Assembly: GCA_036872755.1 (NCBI GenBank)
Contig: JAVHNS010000011.1
Location: forward strand, 1,240,001 to 1,304,000
Direction: 5' to 3'
Origin: Orbilia blumenaviensis
Taxonomy: Eukaryota; Ascomycota; Orbiliomycetes; Orbiliales; Orbiliaceae
Length of the DNA: 64,000 bases
In this document: piece after piece, positions 50,669-63,617 of the stretch
Position numbering within the stretch: position 1 is the stretch's first letter
Layout of the letters: every line of letters starts with the position of its first letter
Made by a program: the position numbers and the translations under genes
Notes under the pieces: model-generated
What the model was told of the DNA's origin: nothing
The model's database searches: none
The model's input: only the letters and a program-made list of their open reading frames with translations

Positions 50669-51569
50669 ATGGACCTACATACACCTGCCTACCTACCTAG
50701 CCTACATACAGGTTCTAGAAGGACGCAATACCGAAACAGAAAACCATCTCCGGGCAAATGGACCATCACCTTTGAAGCCATCGAGGGATGCCCATCGAAT
50801 GCGAATAAACAAATCTCACAAACAATCTTAAAGATTATAAGCTCTCGGTGTGCTTTTTCCACTTTTTTTTGCGGAAGCCGATTTTCTTTAGGTATGACAG
50901 ACAGCCCGAAGTTAGTTATTCCGGAAACTAATCAACGGCTGCAGCACATCGACGACTCGGTAAACCACGCTGCTCATCGGTGTACCACTGGAGCAGTGAC
51001 AAAGTTTCTTGTAGACAATAATGACAAGAAGCCGGACGCAAGGGTGTTTGCCAGATATTTCGGTGATTCCTGTGAAAAAAGTATCTCGACTCTGGCAAAG
51101 AGGAGGAAATCCTACAGGATAAAGGAGCCTCTTCCCACTCGGATCCCAGATTGTTTCAACTCCGAAGAAAAAGTGCTTCCATATGGGGGATATCTCGATG
51201 TCGCCGCGCCGCAAAACGGCTACGGACCCAGTAAGAAATATACGGTGGAAGGACCACCTAAATGCAACCTCCGGCCCAACTCAGGACATTATGCAAGTCT
51301 TGAGGAAGCTCAGCATAACTGTCAGCTTGGCAGACCTGTTGAACGAAGCCCCCAGCTTGCGGCGAAAATTAGTGTACTTCTTCCGCCGTCGTTCCTACCA
51401 AGTAATTTATCGGTATCTATTCAAAAGAGGAAGCGGCGAGCGGAAGGAGGAAGCCACGGAAACTTCTCAAGGTCAAGAAGACGACCGTCCCAGAGGGAAA
51501 ATCCATTTTAAATTGCCGCCCACAGGATGGAAGAGGGTCAAGCTGGGAGGCCCTAAAGTGGCGTTATAA
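50669..51569 (+). pseudogene. Possible retrotransposon gag-derived relic, two overlapping frames
   Basis: Two overlapping frames, 50669-51511 and 51183-51569, each without introns I can justify. The second contains VSLADLLNEAPSLRRKLVYF, which resembles the short helical segment ahead of the protease in fungal LTR-element polyproteins. It is followed by a basic tail (GWKRVKLGGPKVAL). The first has a basic, charged stretch ending near 51230. Read together they suggest one protein broken by a frameshift. A 54-nt intron (51231-51284) is possible but does not change frame, so it does not join them. Identification rests on one short motif; an ordinary unknown gene is the alternative. Confidence 0.33.
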
Positions 51570-51777
51570 GGTCCCCCTCGCTAGATTATCGAAGATCATC
51601 GAGCTTGCATGTAGAGTAGATAGTTTCGCGCCTAAACGTCCTTTGCTTGACCCTTCGGTCATGTAGTGAAATATATATTTTTCTTTCTTTGTTTTGTTCC
51701 GGTTCGCCTTATTAGGCCTTGGTTCTTTCGCCGTTCTGCTCGACGTAGGTTTCTGTTCCGAACTATAAATAATTATG

Positions 51778-52280
51778 AGCTTTATAAATCAGAAGTATTG
51801 CAGATTGAACTCTAGACGAAATCTTAGCACAGCAGAAATCTGGCATAAGTACCTTAATTTAACATACTTATTACTATTAGACAAAAATATATATATGTAT
51901 ATATATCTGATTTTTCTTAAGGAAATTGTTAACAGGTTTTAGTTAACTTGCCTGCTTGCCTGCTTGCCTGCTTGCCTGCTTGCCTGCTTGCCTGCTTGCC
52001 TGCTTGCCTGCTTGCCTGCTTTCCCACTTGTCAACTTGCTCGCTAACTAGCTCTAAGCTGGCAGTACTTTGGCAACCGACCTCGTTAATATGCGGGTATG
52101 CAAACCGGCAAGCTGGCTGAGACTTATTAAAAATTCTTCTAAGAAAAATCCAAATTTTTTTTTTTGTCTGATAGTAATAGGTAATAAATGTGTTAAATTA
52201 ACGTACTTATGCCAGATTTCTGTTGTGCCAAGATTGATTTTTCTAAGTTTAGTATGTTGTTCAGAATATATAGCTTGGTA
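51778..52280. mobile_element. Foldback/MITE-like element with minisatellite loop
   Basis: Two arms are imperfect reverse complements. 51823-51887 pairs with 52161-52232 over about 65 bp with few mismatches, both containing the core AGAAATCTGGCATAAGTAC. Weaker pairing extends outward to about 51778 and 52280. It also extends inward, with GATTTTTCTTA shared by 51909-51919 and the complement of 52141-52151. The loop holds nine copies of an 8-bp unit. No transposase is present, and I could not identify flanking target duplications. Confidence 0.7.
51947..52020 (+). repeat. (CTTGCCTG)n minisatellite
   Basis: Nine perfect copies of CTTGCCTG plus two bases, in the loop of the inverted-repeat element. 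Confidence 0.95.
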
Positions 52281-52642
52281 GCCTTCTAGCTTTGGATTCG
52301 ATAATATAATATTACGTATCAAGGATAACAACTACACAAAAGTCTATCGAAGCTTAAATGGTTGCTCAAACAGATAGATCTTTTATTTTATTTTATTTAT
52401 AATTTAGGTTGGGCTAGGGCACGTGGAGAATAAGAAATTGTATAGGAACTCAGGTGCATTTCATACATTTGCAGTAGTAGACCTCTGTCCAAGGATTGTT
52501 TCATCCCAAATCTTATATCCCTGATATCCCTCTATTTATCTACCTATTGAAGCGCGAACGAATAAAAATCCAAATCAGCGTTATACGCTGGCTTCTGTCG
52601 ATAATATCTCTATATACGATAGAGAAAAAATTACATCTCACT

Positions 52643-55600
52643 TCAGAAAAAATCATGATACAGCGTCCGATCAAACTTAAAAGAATCCGGATGCAAAAGT
52701 CCCCCCGGTGCCGTTACATAGGTAAGCCAGGCATCAAAATCAATCCTTCCCTGGGGGATGGGACCTGTCGGAGGAATTGCCACCGGCCACCTGGCATCAC
52801 GTCGGATTCTCAGGTTCAGGGCCGTGAGTTGCGCCCAAGTACCCATCTTTGTTTCGCAGTCCGCCATGAACCCGGCGACATAATCAAGAAATCTATTTCT
52901 CCAGCCTGCGCCGGGTGCAAGATTTGAAGCAGCAAGACAGGTCGGATCCCAATCTCTTGGGCCGTTGAGCATGCCGTAAGTTTGATCAGAGTCGAACCGT
53001 TGACTACGTTTTTGTTAGAAACCTTGTGCGCTGTTATAGTTGAGGACGTGGGGGGGGGGGTTTCTTACAATTCTGCAAAAAGCCGGTTGAATACTGCCAC
53101 GTATACTTGCGCAACTTTTTGTGTATTGAGGTATTGAAACACCGACTGTACCCTGCCGACATGTTGAATGAACCCTTCCATATCCAAACCTACGCCGAGC
53201 TGATCAGGAACGGTGGTAGGTGTTAATACCACATTTTTATGCCCATTGATCCGCTTCTCCAGCACGAAGAACTCGCTAAGACGGCCTTGGTTCCGGTAGG
53301 CTTTATTGTACCATGTCATCGCGCCAACCATCTCGCGCTCGAAGGGTACGTCTGCGTACTGCGACCCCGCCGGGGTTCTCGTGAAGAACATCTCAAGGAT
53401 GCCATCCCCATTAGCGTCACTGGTGCATACAGCACACTCGTCATCAATCATTGCATCGAAGAAACCCTTCATGATGTGATTCTCAAACACATGTTCCTGC
53501 AAATTATATTCAGTCCTGAAGCTTGTGGGGTCAAGTTGAGATAAGTTCTTACAGTAGCATACTCTGCCTGGGCCGCTGCTCCCGGGGCCGAAGGCTGTGG
53601 TCCAGCGTTATCCCTGATTTCCCACAAGCATGGAATAAGGGGTGGCAGCGTGAAGTAATTGGCATCTTTGTGGGCAATAGTTAGCTGGTACTCAGCGTAG
53701 AGAGCAACTATCTCTCCGCTGGTGGGATAATCCAAGACTTTGTACGATATGCCAGGACAGTTTGCCAACGTATATCGTTCCCCGGATGTTCGCTTTTCGA
53801 GCAGCTTTGGAGCAGGGCTCATGGGTTCTGATCGAGCTAGCTTCAAGCCTGGGAGGGAACATCCGTCAATACCACAGGGGCACGGTACGAGCTCCTCAGG
53901 CTCGTCTGGTTGATCGGGTGGGTCATCTGGCGGATCTGGTGGAGGATCGGTTGGCTGCACTGGACCATGATCCCGGTGCCAGCGTATTATGGTGTCGATA
54001 TCGTGGTCTATTTGGTTATGTATATGTTAGTTTAGTCGTGGAAATCGATAGGATCCCGGCTAGATCTTACAAGCTCTCCGAATTGCCTATGACTAAAGTT
54101 AACTGGCTGTCCTCATTATAACGATCTCTCGAAACTTAAGGAATGGCAGTAACATACAATGACAGTTTCTGCGACTTGAATGACTCCCAGAGCAACCTCC
54201 TCTGGCCGTAGTCTTGCAATCTGATTTGCCCAATTGCGTACAGCAACAGCTAAATTGATATTAGCGTTCGGACATATGCAGAATTTCTTGTTTCCCGGGA
54301 CATATGATCATTTTAAGTCCACCGACGACGGTTGACTTACCATGGCGTGGTGCAACAATCAAAGCTTGCATCTCGAACTGCTCAACTACTTGTTGCTGTT
54401 TGATCATCCATATTTGTTAGTACTTTGGGATCAAAAACACCTATTAAGAGGCCATTCATTCTTACCGGTCGACCTGGAAGATACCGTGCAACGTATCTCC
54501 AGGCGCGTTGCATTCTCGCTGTAAATCTTATATTGATCCCAACTATTCCAATCAGCTTTTTTCAAATTTCAGATCTCAAGACGCTAGACAAAAAAAAAAA
54601 AAAATCGCACTTACGGCATCGAAGGCATACCCCCCTCGCCCGTACAAACACCGTCGTAAGACGGGCCACCCATATAGCAGGTATAAACCTTTTGTGTTTA
54701 TTACCACCTTGCTGGCTCTCCGCTTCAGCCTGGAGACGCAACGACTCATACTCACTAAGATCGGTCTCTGCTGCTCTCTGGCAGGCCCAGAAGTCCTCCA
54801 TAAGATCGATCATGGCTGGGATATCCACCCATTCGTAGTCATTATCCTCGTAAACCACGTTTCTCAGATTTCCACCGCAAATCTCGTCGGATTCACCAGC
54901 GCAAGCGACGTTGCACTGATCATTAGCTACCTCTGAACCAGTAAACTCATCACCCCAATAACAGGTATTCCCGTTCTGAACTGCGGCGTACCGATAACTA
55001 TTCGCCAGCTCCAGACATTTCGCAACTGTCATAGAAGAGCTGGTTTCTGAATTAGGGAGGGCTCTGTTGCTGGCACTGTCTGAATGACACCCAATGAGCG
55101 ACCAGGAATCAACTCCCTCGTTGAACTTTGGTCCTGCCGGTGGTTCTGGCGGATCAGGCTCGGTATATGCGGAGTTCAAATACAGCGACAACCGATTCCC
55201 ACCGCCACACATCTGAGAAGTATCACCTGCGCATGGGGTGTTACAATCTCCCGATGCTACTGGTGTCGACGAAGGATTCAGAACATTCCCCCAATGGCAT
55301 TCGCCGTAGTACTGGACAGCAGCGTATTTGAACCCCGCAGCGAGTTGGATGCACTTCTGGACAGTCATCCCCTCCCAGTCTGTAGTGGAATGCTCCAGAC
55401 CTCGAGACTCGACGCTATCCGTATAACAGCCCTGATGTACGAAAGCCCCAGTATCTGGTTGGCTAGGGGGTTGGTATGAAGGGTTCTTGTCTTCATCAAT
55501 ATAGTACTTGTCAGTCGACTGGTCATAATTATATCTTTGAAAGCAGGTTTCAAGCACCAAACTCAGGACTTACATAGCTGGATTCTGTTCCCACCGCCGC

Positions 55601-56366
55601 ATAGCTCGGTATCTTTTCCAGGACAAACCATATTGCAACCGCTGGACTCCGCATGACTGCTGCTTGCTAGGGTATTTCCATACCAGCACTCCTGGCCGTA
55701 TTCGACACCGGCAAAGTTGTAGCCAGCGGCTCTGGCCATACACGCTGCGATTGTCATACCGCTATCAACCCACTGGTTACTCAAAACTCTGGCGTCGACG
55801 TCATCAGAGTAACAACCGTAGTAATTGAAGCCATTGGTACTGGGGTTTATTGTTGGAGTTGCCGGCCCGGTCGCAGTGGTAGTACGACTACTCGTGGTGG
55901 TAGTAGTCGTCGTTCCGTGAGGTACGACATCGATAGCTTTCGAGAAGCAGTCGATGTTGGCGGCATTGTTCGCAATCAGCACCCCGAAACCGCAGTTGCC
56001 ATCTGATGGGAGAGCTACACCGCCGCAGCGGTGGGGGCATGAAAGAATTTTTCGAAAGTTTGTTCGAATAACTGATCCTTCAAGCCGTGGAGGGGGGGAT
56101 CTGTCATTGCAAAGATATGTGATCATTGCAACGTTGTTGCCGTTGCCGTTTCTTGCGGAGGACATTATGATTGGCTCAGAGCCTCCACCGTAGAAGTAGC
56201 CATTTTGAAATCTGTTGATGGCGTTTATGACGGCTTCTTCGTTAACTGAGCCGGCGTTACAACCATCGGAGATAGTAGCGCATTGGACGGTCTGTGCATC
56301 CGTACGTGGACAGGCTGATAGTATGAGGACACAGAGGGTTGGGAAGATATCTTTGAACCGACGCAT
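52643..56366 (-). CDS. Secreted multidomain protein with three WSC domains
   Basis: Exons 55574-56366, 54615-55490, 54466-54518, 54341-54395, 54154-54249, 53553-54007, 53069-53496 and 52643-53003 give 3117 nt, 1038 residues, all in phase. A signal peptide (about residues 1-24) precedes an unrecognised Cys-rich domain (29-140) and a Thr/Ser linker (151-170). WSC domains follow at about 181-264, 280-368 and 393-470. Each has the YGCY/QGCY/IGCH start, the CxxxA..Y.YA(A)VQ/VEY core and the final C-P/A-G-x-x-x-E/Q-x-C-G-G. WSC domains are putative carbohydrate binders of fungal walls and secreted enzymes. The remaining 560 residues include an Arg-rich helical part (RMQRAWRYVARYLPGRP), a Pro-Asp repeat linker and a mostly helical domain with EHVFENHIMKGFFDAMI. 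That part recalls the uncharacterised C-terminal regions of some large fungal class V chitinase-type proteins, but no GH18 domain is present. The donor after exon 5 (GTTACT) is weak. Confidence 0.86.
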
Positions 56367-57045
56367 TTTCCAAAGTTTGTCTCCGCCACGAACGGGCGGG
56401 AATCAGAGGGGTCAGTTCAAGCTGGTTGAGGGCAGTCGATAAATCTTGAACGGGCAGAGCGTTCGTAGAAGATATAAAACTCCATCTCGGACGAAGGCGA
56501 CGGATCAATGTCCAATCCCATGTCTTTCAATCTTCCTCGATATCTCCTTCCAACCGTTTTTTTTTTTTTTCGCAATTTTTTTCATGAGAGTTATTCATTT
56601 TTTTCTTATGCATGTGGCGGCTGACTTAACAGGCGGGGCCTGCTTCTTGATAATTGACTCTGACACTGCATATAATATACCCCGACACATGGTGCGGTCG
56701 TCCCAATCTATTCGCAAAGACCCTTGAACAGACATATGCGCATGCAGGACGAACAGCTCCCGCCCACCACATTCGCAGGTCGCAAATTCCGCACAGAGAG
56801 CTTGGCGGATAAAATAGCAGGGTTTATATCAGATAGTGGCGATTACTGATCGAGGATGATTGCAGAAGATGGGGTAGAACGATTTTGTTTAAGGTACCGC
56901 CGGTTCATAGTTCACATGCATATATATATGCAAAGCCGACGAAGCTCGAAAAGAGCTCTGCTGGGCCATCCTCCCGCCCCTGCTTGTGTGCGCCGGGCAA
57001 ACAGTTCATTGGCTGGGTCGTCGCTTATGAGCGGTTGACGGATCA
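56367..57045. other. Promoter-side spacer of the WSC gene
   Basis: Ordinary-composition sequence between the WSC gene start and the retrotransposon insertion, with a T run near 56559-56570. No coding signal. Confidence 0.6.
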
Positions 57046-57050
57046 GAAAC
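57046..57050 (+). repeat. Target-site duplication GAAAC, left copy
   Basis: GAAAC directly precedes the left LTR and recurs at 62888-62892 directly after the right LTR, as expected for a 5-bp duplication by an LTR-retrotransposon integrase. Confidence 0.9.
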
Positions 57051-57178
57051 TGTTAGGCTAGACAACCGTGTCCTATGTGTTGTGCCATCACATAATCAAT
57101 ACATAAATGTACTTAATCATGAACATTATTGTTTAAATTATTAATTAATTAATAATTACTATCTTATTATTTTTGATA
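57051..57178. repeat. Left LTR, 128 bp
   Basis: Starts TGTTAGGCTAGACAACC and ends TTTTTGATA. It aligns without gaps to the right LTR. Confidence 0.93.
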
Positions 57179-57847
57179 AATTATGAATTATTATTTTTTA
57201 CCAACTGTTCCACAATGCCTTTTAAGAGAAATTCTATTATTAGGTTAAAAACCTAAATTATTTAATTAAGTAAATAAATCAAACTTTTTAAATATTTACC
57301 TAACTTAACACATATAACTAGACACGGTAATACATCCAACTAATATAATATCATATGTAGTAATGTTAGAGGCATCTTAATTTATAATATTAAAAAAAGA
57401 ATTTTGAATTTAAATAGTTTTAATTATATGGGTTTTGTATTTTATATATAAATTAATAATAATATTGTGAATTTGATTAATACACTTTATATATAAATTA
57501 ATAATAATATTGTAAATATAAATATTTTTATTTTTCTTTTAATTTCTATTTTAGTTTAATTAAATATTTTTGTTATATAATTAAATATTATTATTTTTTA
57601 AAATAATAATATATATAATATAAATTTATTTATAAATATAAATATTGTAAATTAATTTAAATTAAAAAATTTATTTTTATTATTATTTTTTTTACTTCTT
57701 TTATTTAGTAGAAATAATACAAATTAATTTGGAAATTTATTATTATTTTTTTTATTTTATAATATTAATATAATTTTTTATAATAAAAATCTATTATTAT
57801 CTCTACTTTTATTATTATTTTTATTATTTTTTCTACCATTTTTTCTA

Positions 57848-57878
<31 letters not shown>

Positions 57879-60800
57879 GTAATAATTATATTTATTTTAT
57901 TTTATTTAATGAAGATAATAATAATCCATTTTTTTTATTATTATTAAATAATTTTAATAATTTATTTTTTTATTTATTTAAATATTTTGATAATAATAAT
58001 AATAATTCTAGAATTTATTTTTTTTGTTATTGTAAATGTTATAAAAAAAAAAAGTATAATAAATTCTGAAAATATAATATTATTACAAATAATATTAAAA
58101 ATATTATTAAATTAATATCAATTAATAATTATTCTATTTAGTTTATATAAATTAAGTTTATTTTAAATATTAGATAATTTTGGAAAATTGTTATAAAATT
58201 TAATAAAATTGAGAAAAAACTTAATGAAATAAGGGAAAAATTTAAATAAAAAAAATATAAATTTAATTTAAAATAATTTACAATTTATTTAATAATTATT
58301 CTAATTATAAATAAAATTTAAATATAATATATTTTTAATATTAATATCAAATCTATTACTTAAAAAGTTTTTTAAAAAAAAAATAAATTAAATAATTTTA
58401 TTATAATTTTTATTAAAACCAACAAATTTTATTAATTAAAATATAATAAAAATTTTAATCTAAATATTTTTATTAATAAATTAAAAACTTTTTAAATTAA
58501 ACTAAATATTAAATATATTTATATTAATAATAAAATATTAATAAATTATATTATTAAAGGTATGTTTTATTTATTTTTTTTTATAATTAATGGTTTTTAT
58601 AATATATATAATTTTAATATTAACTTTATTATATTTATTAATATTTTTTATTATTATAAAATTTATTTTAAAAATAATTTTTCTTATTAATAATTTAAAT
58701 TTACTTTTAATATATTTATACAATTTAATTAAAATAATTGATAAAATTAAAATTTTAAATATATAAATTAAAATAATATTAAATTTAAAAATAAATAATA
58801 AAATATATATAAAATATTATAAATTTTATCTATTAAAAACCATATAAAAATTATAAAAAAAATATAAATCAAAATAATTAATAATAAATATAATATTTGT
58901 AAATATTACAATTATATAATTTTATATTATTATTTTCTTTTTTTAAAAAAAATAAAGAAAATAAATATTAAATCAACTATAAAAAATAATAATTTTAATA
59001 AAAAAACAATAACTACATATATAATTATTAAAGAATTAAATAATAATAATAATAATTTTTAAAATTAAAATTAAAATTATTAATAATAATAACTAAATCA
59101 TCTTAATATTTATTTTATATAATTATACTAAATTAATAATCAAATATTAAAATTATATTATATTAAATAAATATATTTTTTATAATATATATAATTATAT
59201 AATAAAATTTATATAATATAAAATTAAACTATATTTAATTAATTAATAAAACAATATTAATTAAAAAAAAAAATTCAATAAATATTTTTTTTAAAATTAA
59301 TTAATTTAATATATTATAAAATAATATAATATAATGTAAATATAAAGATATTTTATTAATTAATATTTTAAAAATATTTTAAATTTATTTTATCATTTTT
59401 AATTTATTTTATTTATTATATTTAATTTATTTTATTATATTTATATTATAATTATAATTATTTTTTATTATTTAATTTTTTTTTTATAATTTAAATATAA
59501 TAAAAATAAATATATTTTATTATATTATTTTTTTAATAAAAACTATTATATTTAAAAATATATAAATTCTTAATTTTAATATATTTTATAACTTTTTTTA
59601 TAATAAAAACTTATTTATAAATTTCAAATTTATAAATTTTAAATTTATTTAAATTGGAAATGGTATAATTTATATAAAAAAAATTAATAATATATAAATA
59701 TTTTTATTAAAATTTTATTTTATTTATTTTTTTATATTTTACAAAATTTACTAAATACCAGATTTTAAAAACTTAAATTTTTTATTAATATTAAAATTAA
59801 AAAAAAAAAAATATATTATTATTTTAATTAAAAAAGTATATATTATTTTAAATAAAATTAATAAAATTTTATATATTATAATTATAATAAATAACTTTAT
59901 TTATATTTTAAATATTATTAATATAGTTATAATAATAATAATATAATTTTATATAAAAAAAAAATTAATTTTATATAAAAATTTTTAAATTAAAAATATT
60001 TAATATTATAAAATAAATTATTTATTTAAAAAAATTATAAAAATATTATTAATTTAAATAACTAAAATAATAATTAAAAAAATATTTTTAAAAATTATTT
60101 TAATATATTTTTTATATATAAAAATAAAATAAAAATAATTATTATTTAAATATTTTTTTATATTAATTTTAAAATTATTAAAAAAAATATTTTTAAATTT
60201 ATTTAAAAAAATAAGTTAATTTAATATAATAAAAAATTAATATTTTCTAATTATAATAAATTAATATATTAAAATATTATAAATTTATTTATTAAAAATA
60301 AAAAATAAAATTTTAAATATTATTAATAAATAAAAAAATTATATTAAATATTAAATAAATAATTTATTATTTAAAATCTATATAAATAATAATAAATTAT
60401 ATATTAATGTGGCTATTAATTATTTTATTATTAAAAACATAAAATTTTCTTATATATAATTTTATAATTCTAAAATAAATATTTTTTTAAAAAAAATAAT
60501 TTAAATTTTAATTTATAAAATTAATATTATAATATTTAATATTGGCTTTTTATTAAAATTTTAAAATAATATAATTTTTATTATAAATTTTATAAAAAAT
60601 AAATTATTTTTTATATATTATAATTAAAAAAAAACTTTATATAAAATTTTATAAAATATAAAATCATATTTTAATTATTTTAAAATATAAGAATATTAAA
60701 TATAAATATATATATTTAATAAATTTTGTTAAAAATTTAAAAAATGCTTTATTTTATATATTTTTATTAAATATAATAATTTAAAATATATATAAAAATT

Positions 60801-62759
60801 ATAAAATATAAATAAAAAAAAACTTATTTATAAAAAAAATATTATATTTAATAAAATTAAATTTAATTATTTATTATTATATATAATATTTTTTAATTTT
60901 TTTTTAATTAATAATAATTTTATTATTAAATTTAATAATATTAAAATTAATTATAATTTTTAAAAAAAAAATTAATCTATTATAATATTTATCACTATAT
61001 AATTTTAATAATATATATTATTAAAATAATTTTTAATAATATTTATAATAATTTTATTTTAGATTTTTATTGTATTACTATAATTTATATTAAAAAAAAT
61101 AAATAAATATATATAATTAAAAAAAAATTAAATATTATAAAATAAATAATATTTATAAATTTTAATTTTTTTATTTTTTATTTTTATTATATTTACTAAA
61201 TAAATATTTAATTTAAAAAAAGATAAAATTAAAAAAATAATATAATATAAAATAAAATTAATAATTAAAAAAAATAAATAATATTTTATTAATTTTAAAA
61301 ATATATATATTTTTATTATAAAAATTTTATTATTTAAATTTTTTTTAATTATGATAATTATAAAAGAAAAAAAAATTATATAATATAATTTTATTATTAT
61401 TTTTTTAAATAGTGATATTGAATTTAATATATAAATTATTTTTTTTTTATATGTAAATTAAAAATTAAAAAAAAAATGAAAGTTTAAGAAAGTTTTATAT
61501 AATTTTAGAAAAATAATAATTAAATAATATTAAAGATTATATAAATTTTTAATATTTTTTAATTTTTAATGTTTTAATAATAATTATTGTTATTAATTTA
61601 ATAAAGAATTGGATATATATATAATATATTATATAAATAATATATTAGTTGTTAGAGATAATATATTATTTTTAAAATTTATTTTATAAACTAATTTTAA
61701 AGTAAAAAAAATAGATATAATATTTTTTTATATTGGTATTAATATTATTTAAAAAAATAATTTAATAATTATAAATCAAAATTATTTTTTAAAAGTGATA
61801 ATATTAATCTTTTTTGGTTTAATTTTTTGTTTAAAAATAATATTAATGTTTTTTGATGTTATAAAATTAATTTATGTAAAATTTTGATTTGAGGATTTAA
61901 TAAGTAATATTAATATTAAAAATTATTATTAAAAAATTGGTTTTTTATAATATTTAATTAATAATACTAAATTTAATTTTATTTTTATTTTATTTTATTT
62001 TTCTTAATTTAATAAAAGTGTAAATAAATATTAAAACAATGTTTTTATTAATTTATATTATTATTTTAGTGGTTTTATTAATTTATATTTTATATTTATA
62101 TTTATAAATTTTTAAAATTTAATAATTAAAATTTACTTTGATTTAGTTTAAAAAGATAATTTAGATGGTATATTAATTATGGGTATATGTATTTTTTTTA
62201 ATGGTAATTTTATATTTTGGAAATTAAAAAAACAGGATTTTATTGTGATAAATTTAACAAAAGTAGAATACTTAATTATAAACTAAATTATTAAAAAATA
62301 TATATGAATTAAAAAGAATTTATTAATTTTTTTTAATATAAAGATAATAATTATAATACACAATGATAATAATTTTGTTATAAATGTAATTAATAACTTT
62401 AACAATTTAACAATTTTAAAATATTTAAATATATATTAATGTTTTATTAGTTAAGAAATTGAAAAGGAAATAATAATTATATTAAGAATATTAATTATTA
62501 AAATAGTGGTTAATTTTCTAATAAAATTTCTTTTTAAGAATTTATTTCATTGATTATATATTATTATTAATTTGAAATTATTATTTATAAATAGTAATTT
62601 ATTAATAAATTTATAGTATAAACATATATGTAAAGTATGTAATAATTAATTTTTTTTTTGAAATTAATTATTTTATTATTTTTTATTTTATTAAGTGTTT
62701 AAAAAATGTATGCAAATAAGTATTAAATAAGGTTTTATGAATATAATTATCCAGGAAAG

Positions 62760-62887
62760 TGTTAGGTTAGACAACCATGTTTTATGTGTTGTGCCATCAC
62801 GTGATTAATACATAAATGTACTTAATTATGAACACCATCGTTTAGATTATCAATTAATCAACAATTACCATCTTACCATCTCTGATA
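62760..62887. repeat. Right LTR, 128 bp
   Basis: Starts TGTTAGGTTAGACAACC and ends CTCTGATA. It retains more C and G in its right half than the left LTR. The short purine run AGGAAAG just before it could be the remains of a polypurine tract. Confidence 0.93.
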
Positions 62888-62892
62888 GAAAC
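62888..62892 (+). repeat. Target-site duplication GAAAC, right copy
   Basis: Matches 57046-57050 exactly and adjoins the right LTR. Confidence 0.9.
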
Positions 62893-63617
62893 TGGGGTAG
62901 CTCTGAGCTTGGCTTCTGGCAGTGCCTGCAGGCAATACGAGAATTTGAAGGTTCATCCGAAGTTTTTATATATCCCCTCCTCGAATATGTCAGACAAAGC
63001 TCGAGAAATGCCTCCGAATGGCTATCTCCCGTTCAACCTACTAGCTTAACCCTTGCCTTATTTCCAAGGCCTCAATAACTTTTTTTGCATCGGTCGCAAT
63101 TTGAATGCTAGACTTTTCGCCCCATGGAGAGGCCGGAACCGATGCATTGTCATGCATGTCTGTATATTCCCGTCAGACTGCCAGCGGAGGCGCTGCCGAT
63201 AAAAGCACGGCGATGACAGGCCACGGCAAGCCATCACCAAAGTGTTCTGGGATGAGACAAAATTCCTCGTGGAGACCTTGCCAGCATGGTGCATTGTCTC
63301 ACAATCTTGCCTATGCACCTCTAGGGTTCTTAGCACTGGGGTCTTTTCGCATATTGCCGATAAGTAGGTAGATATCGACCATAGCCGACTGGAAGGCGAG
63401 CATAATTATCTTTGCTTGATAAAATGATTATTGAGATGTCAGCAACCGGGAACTCAATTGCATGTTTCTTATAACCGCATCGATGTACCGCCAATTGGTT
63501 GGGGATTCCTTTCTTCGAGTCTAGATATCTTCTGGATTTGCTTCCAGTAGCAAATCGAGCCATTCCTGAGGCCGGATCATCTAGATATCTGGGTCAGCAT
63601 CCAGGGAAAAAATCAAC
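62893..63617. other. Spacer between retrotransposon and secreted-protein gene
   Basis: Composition returns at once to that of the rest of the window. Frames on both strands (such as 63058-63336 -) are unrecognised. It probably contains the promoter of the gene at 63618. Confidence 0.5.

Larger units (their letters stand above)
57051..62887. mobile_element. RIP-degraded LTR retrotransposon, 5837 bp
   Basis: Two direct repeats of 128 bp begin with TGTTAG and bound the element, and GAAAC flanks it on both sides. The interior (57179-62759) is almost entirely A and T, with long stretches lacking any C or G. No reading frame, primer-binding site or protein motif survives, so Gypsy or Copia type cannot be decided. 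All roughly 20 differences between the LTRs are C/T or G/A transitions, the signature of repeat-induced point mutation, and the left LTR is generally the more A+T-rich one. Orientation is unknown. The sharp composition change at both LTR outer ends shows that mutation hardly spread into the flanks. Confidence 0.93.

Noticed and set aside
57051..62887. Centromere or mitochondrial-insert explanation for the A+T-rich block
   Set aside because: Paired 128-bp LTRs and a 5-bp target duplication define it as a single retrotransposon, and no mitochondrial gene is recognisable.
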